Made by a program: the position numbers and the translations under genes. Below are positions 63,334-64,000 of a stretch of 64,000 bases of DNA, piece after piece (the first letter of the stretch is position 1; each line of letters opens with the position of its first letter). Under the pieces are notes generated by a model. That model worked only from the letters and a program-made list of their open reading frames with translations, was not told where the DNA came from and ran no database searches. Source of the DNA: Filomicrobium sp. Its GTDB lineage: Bacteria; Pseudomonadota; Alphaproteobacteria; Rhizobiales; Hyphomicrobiaceae. The stretch covers positions 2,946,501 to 3,010,500 of the forward strand of contig CP051234.1 of NCBI GenBank assembly GCA_017792465.1, given 5' to 3'.

Positions 63334-64000
63334 TTAGAGTTCCGCCTCTGCTGTGTAGTGGCCGCGTGCGAAGGTGCCAGAACCATTGAGGCCGTGGCCG
63401 GACAGGAGCAAATTGACGATAAACTGCCGGTTGCTGAGCCAGCTGGACACGCTGCATGGCGCAGTCGTATAGCCGCTCGTAAGGACTGCCCAATTGCCGA
63501 TCGCGACGCCAGTTCCGTGGTTGGGATAAAATGTCATTGTCGGTGTCGCGCGCATTTCGACCGGGAACATGATTCCTTGCGTGGCGATGTTTGAAATATT
63601 CCAGTCGAACGCTGCGTAGGTGATGTCCGTGGCGTTGGTCGCCGCGGGTGTTGTATCGAGTGGGAACGATTTGCAGTAATAACGCTGGCAGCGCAGCAGC
63701 TCTTCTGAAAGCGGTCGGTATTCCCAAACGGTCGCGTCCGTGCCGACTTCCAGCTTGACCTTGTCGAAGGTGACGGCGCCGGAAGTTGGCGACAATTTCA
63801 CTGAGATGTTGCCGGTTGATCCGCCTGGGATCGCGATGGTTGCAGATTTCTGTCCGCTGCCGGCAGTGATTGTCCCGGTTTCGCCGGCAACATCGTAGCT
63901 GAGGCTGCCATCTGTGAGGTTCCAAACGCTCAATGTGACGTCGAGACCGGCAAGGCCCGGTGGAGATAGTTCCACCACCTGCTCGGTTGTGCCGCTCGTT
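63334..64000 (-). CDS. Phage tail fibre protein, C-terminal part (partial)
   Basis: The frame is open to the right window edge; at least 221 residues are visible, the start lies outside. The stretch KLEVGTDATVWEYRPLSEEL followed by LLRCQRYYCKSF is characteristic of prophage tail fibre/receptor-binding C-termini. The rest is rich in Thr, Gly and Ser, with GTITAGSGQKSATIAI beta repeats. Upstream genes (further right) would be the remaining tail module. Confidence 0.7.
   Translation of the reverse strand, partial: TSGTTEQVVELSPPGLAGLDVTLSVWNLTDGSLSYDVAGETGTITAGSGQKSATIAIPGGSTGNISVKLSPTSGAVTFDKVKLEVGTDATVWEYRPLSEELLRCQRYYCKSFPLDTTPAATNATDITYAAFDWNISNIATQGIMFPVEMRATPTMTFYPNHGTGVAIGNWAVLTSGYTTAPCSVSSWLSNRQFIVNLLLSGHGLNGSGTFARGHYTAEAEL

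Overview
The window looks like chromosome of an alphaproteobacterium of the order Hyphomicrobiales, plausibly a Hyphomicrobium-like methylotroph. The evidence is GC-rich coding sequence, a GcrA cell-cycle regulator, the argD-argF-hslO and murA-DUF2948-hisD-UPF0262 gene orders, and a C1-type gene set with formate-tetrahydrofolate ligase. Genus is an inference; no rRNA gene is present. LAYOUT: 1-282 is the 5' end of a glutamine amidotransferase (probably N-acetylglutaminylglutamine amidotransferase). 1.2-3.3 kb is a NIT-domain chemoreceptor, followed by tRNA-Phe(GAA). 3.6-7.4 kb holds yacG and maf facing a Crp/Fnr regulator and a class III adenylate cyclase. 7.6-14.9 kb is murA, an AsmA-like protein, DUF2948, hisD, UPF0262 and a low-molecular-weight phosphatase. 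15-20 kb is a histidine kinase, an overlapping FAD oxidoreductase/TVP38 pair and a DUF547 protein, all on the minus strand. 20.5-23.8 kb is the rpmH-rnpA-yidC-engB block. 23.9-32 kb has an unusual membrane-anchored Clp-N-domain protein, argB with an overlapping HAD nucleotidase, and argD-argF-hslO on the minus strand. 32.4-38.5 kb has gcrA and then a Ser/Thr signalling module: a WD40 kinase divergent from two FHA proteins and a PP2C phosphatase. 38.5-40.3 kb is a DMT transporter and a gene-poor spacer. CENTRAL ACCESSORY REGION, 40.3-53.3 kb: a coherent acyl-CoA/C1 island. It encodes a ketopantoate-reductase-like protein (candidate oxalyl-CoA reductase), a divergent orphan SucC-like protein, a TctCBA tripartite carboxylate transporter, a GntR/FCD regulator, a ThDP enzyme of the oxalyl-CoA decarboxylase/2-hydroxyacyl-CoA lyase family, formyl-CoA transferase, a stand-alone protein like the hydrolase domain of 10-formyl-THF dehydrogenase, and formate-THF ligase. 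Three related TGG..CCA palindromes sit before the reductase, in the SucC-like/tctC divergent region and before gntR, which suggests one regulon. The simplest model is uptake of oxalate (or another small carboxylate), CoA activation, then either reduction to glyoxylate or cleavage to formyl-CoA, with the C1 unit passed to tetrahydrofolate. RIGHT END, 53.4-64 kb: a YARHG/SH3 secreted protein, an RND efflux pump with its adaptor, a MocA/XdhC molybdenum-cofactor pair, a repeat protein of the DUF2541 type, and at the edge two phage tail genes, probably the end of a prophage. No IS element, CRISPR array or rRNA was seen.
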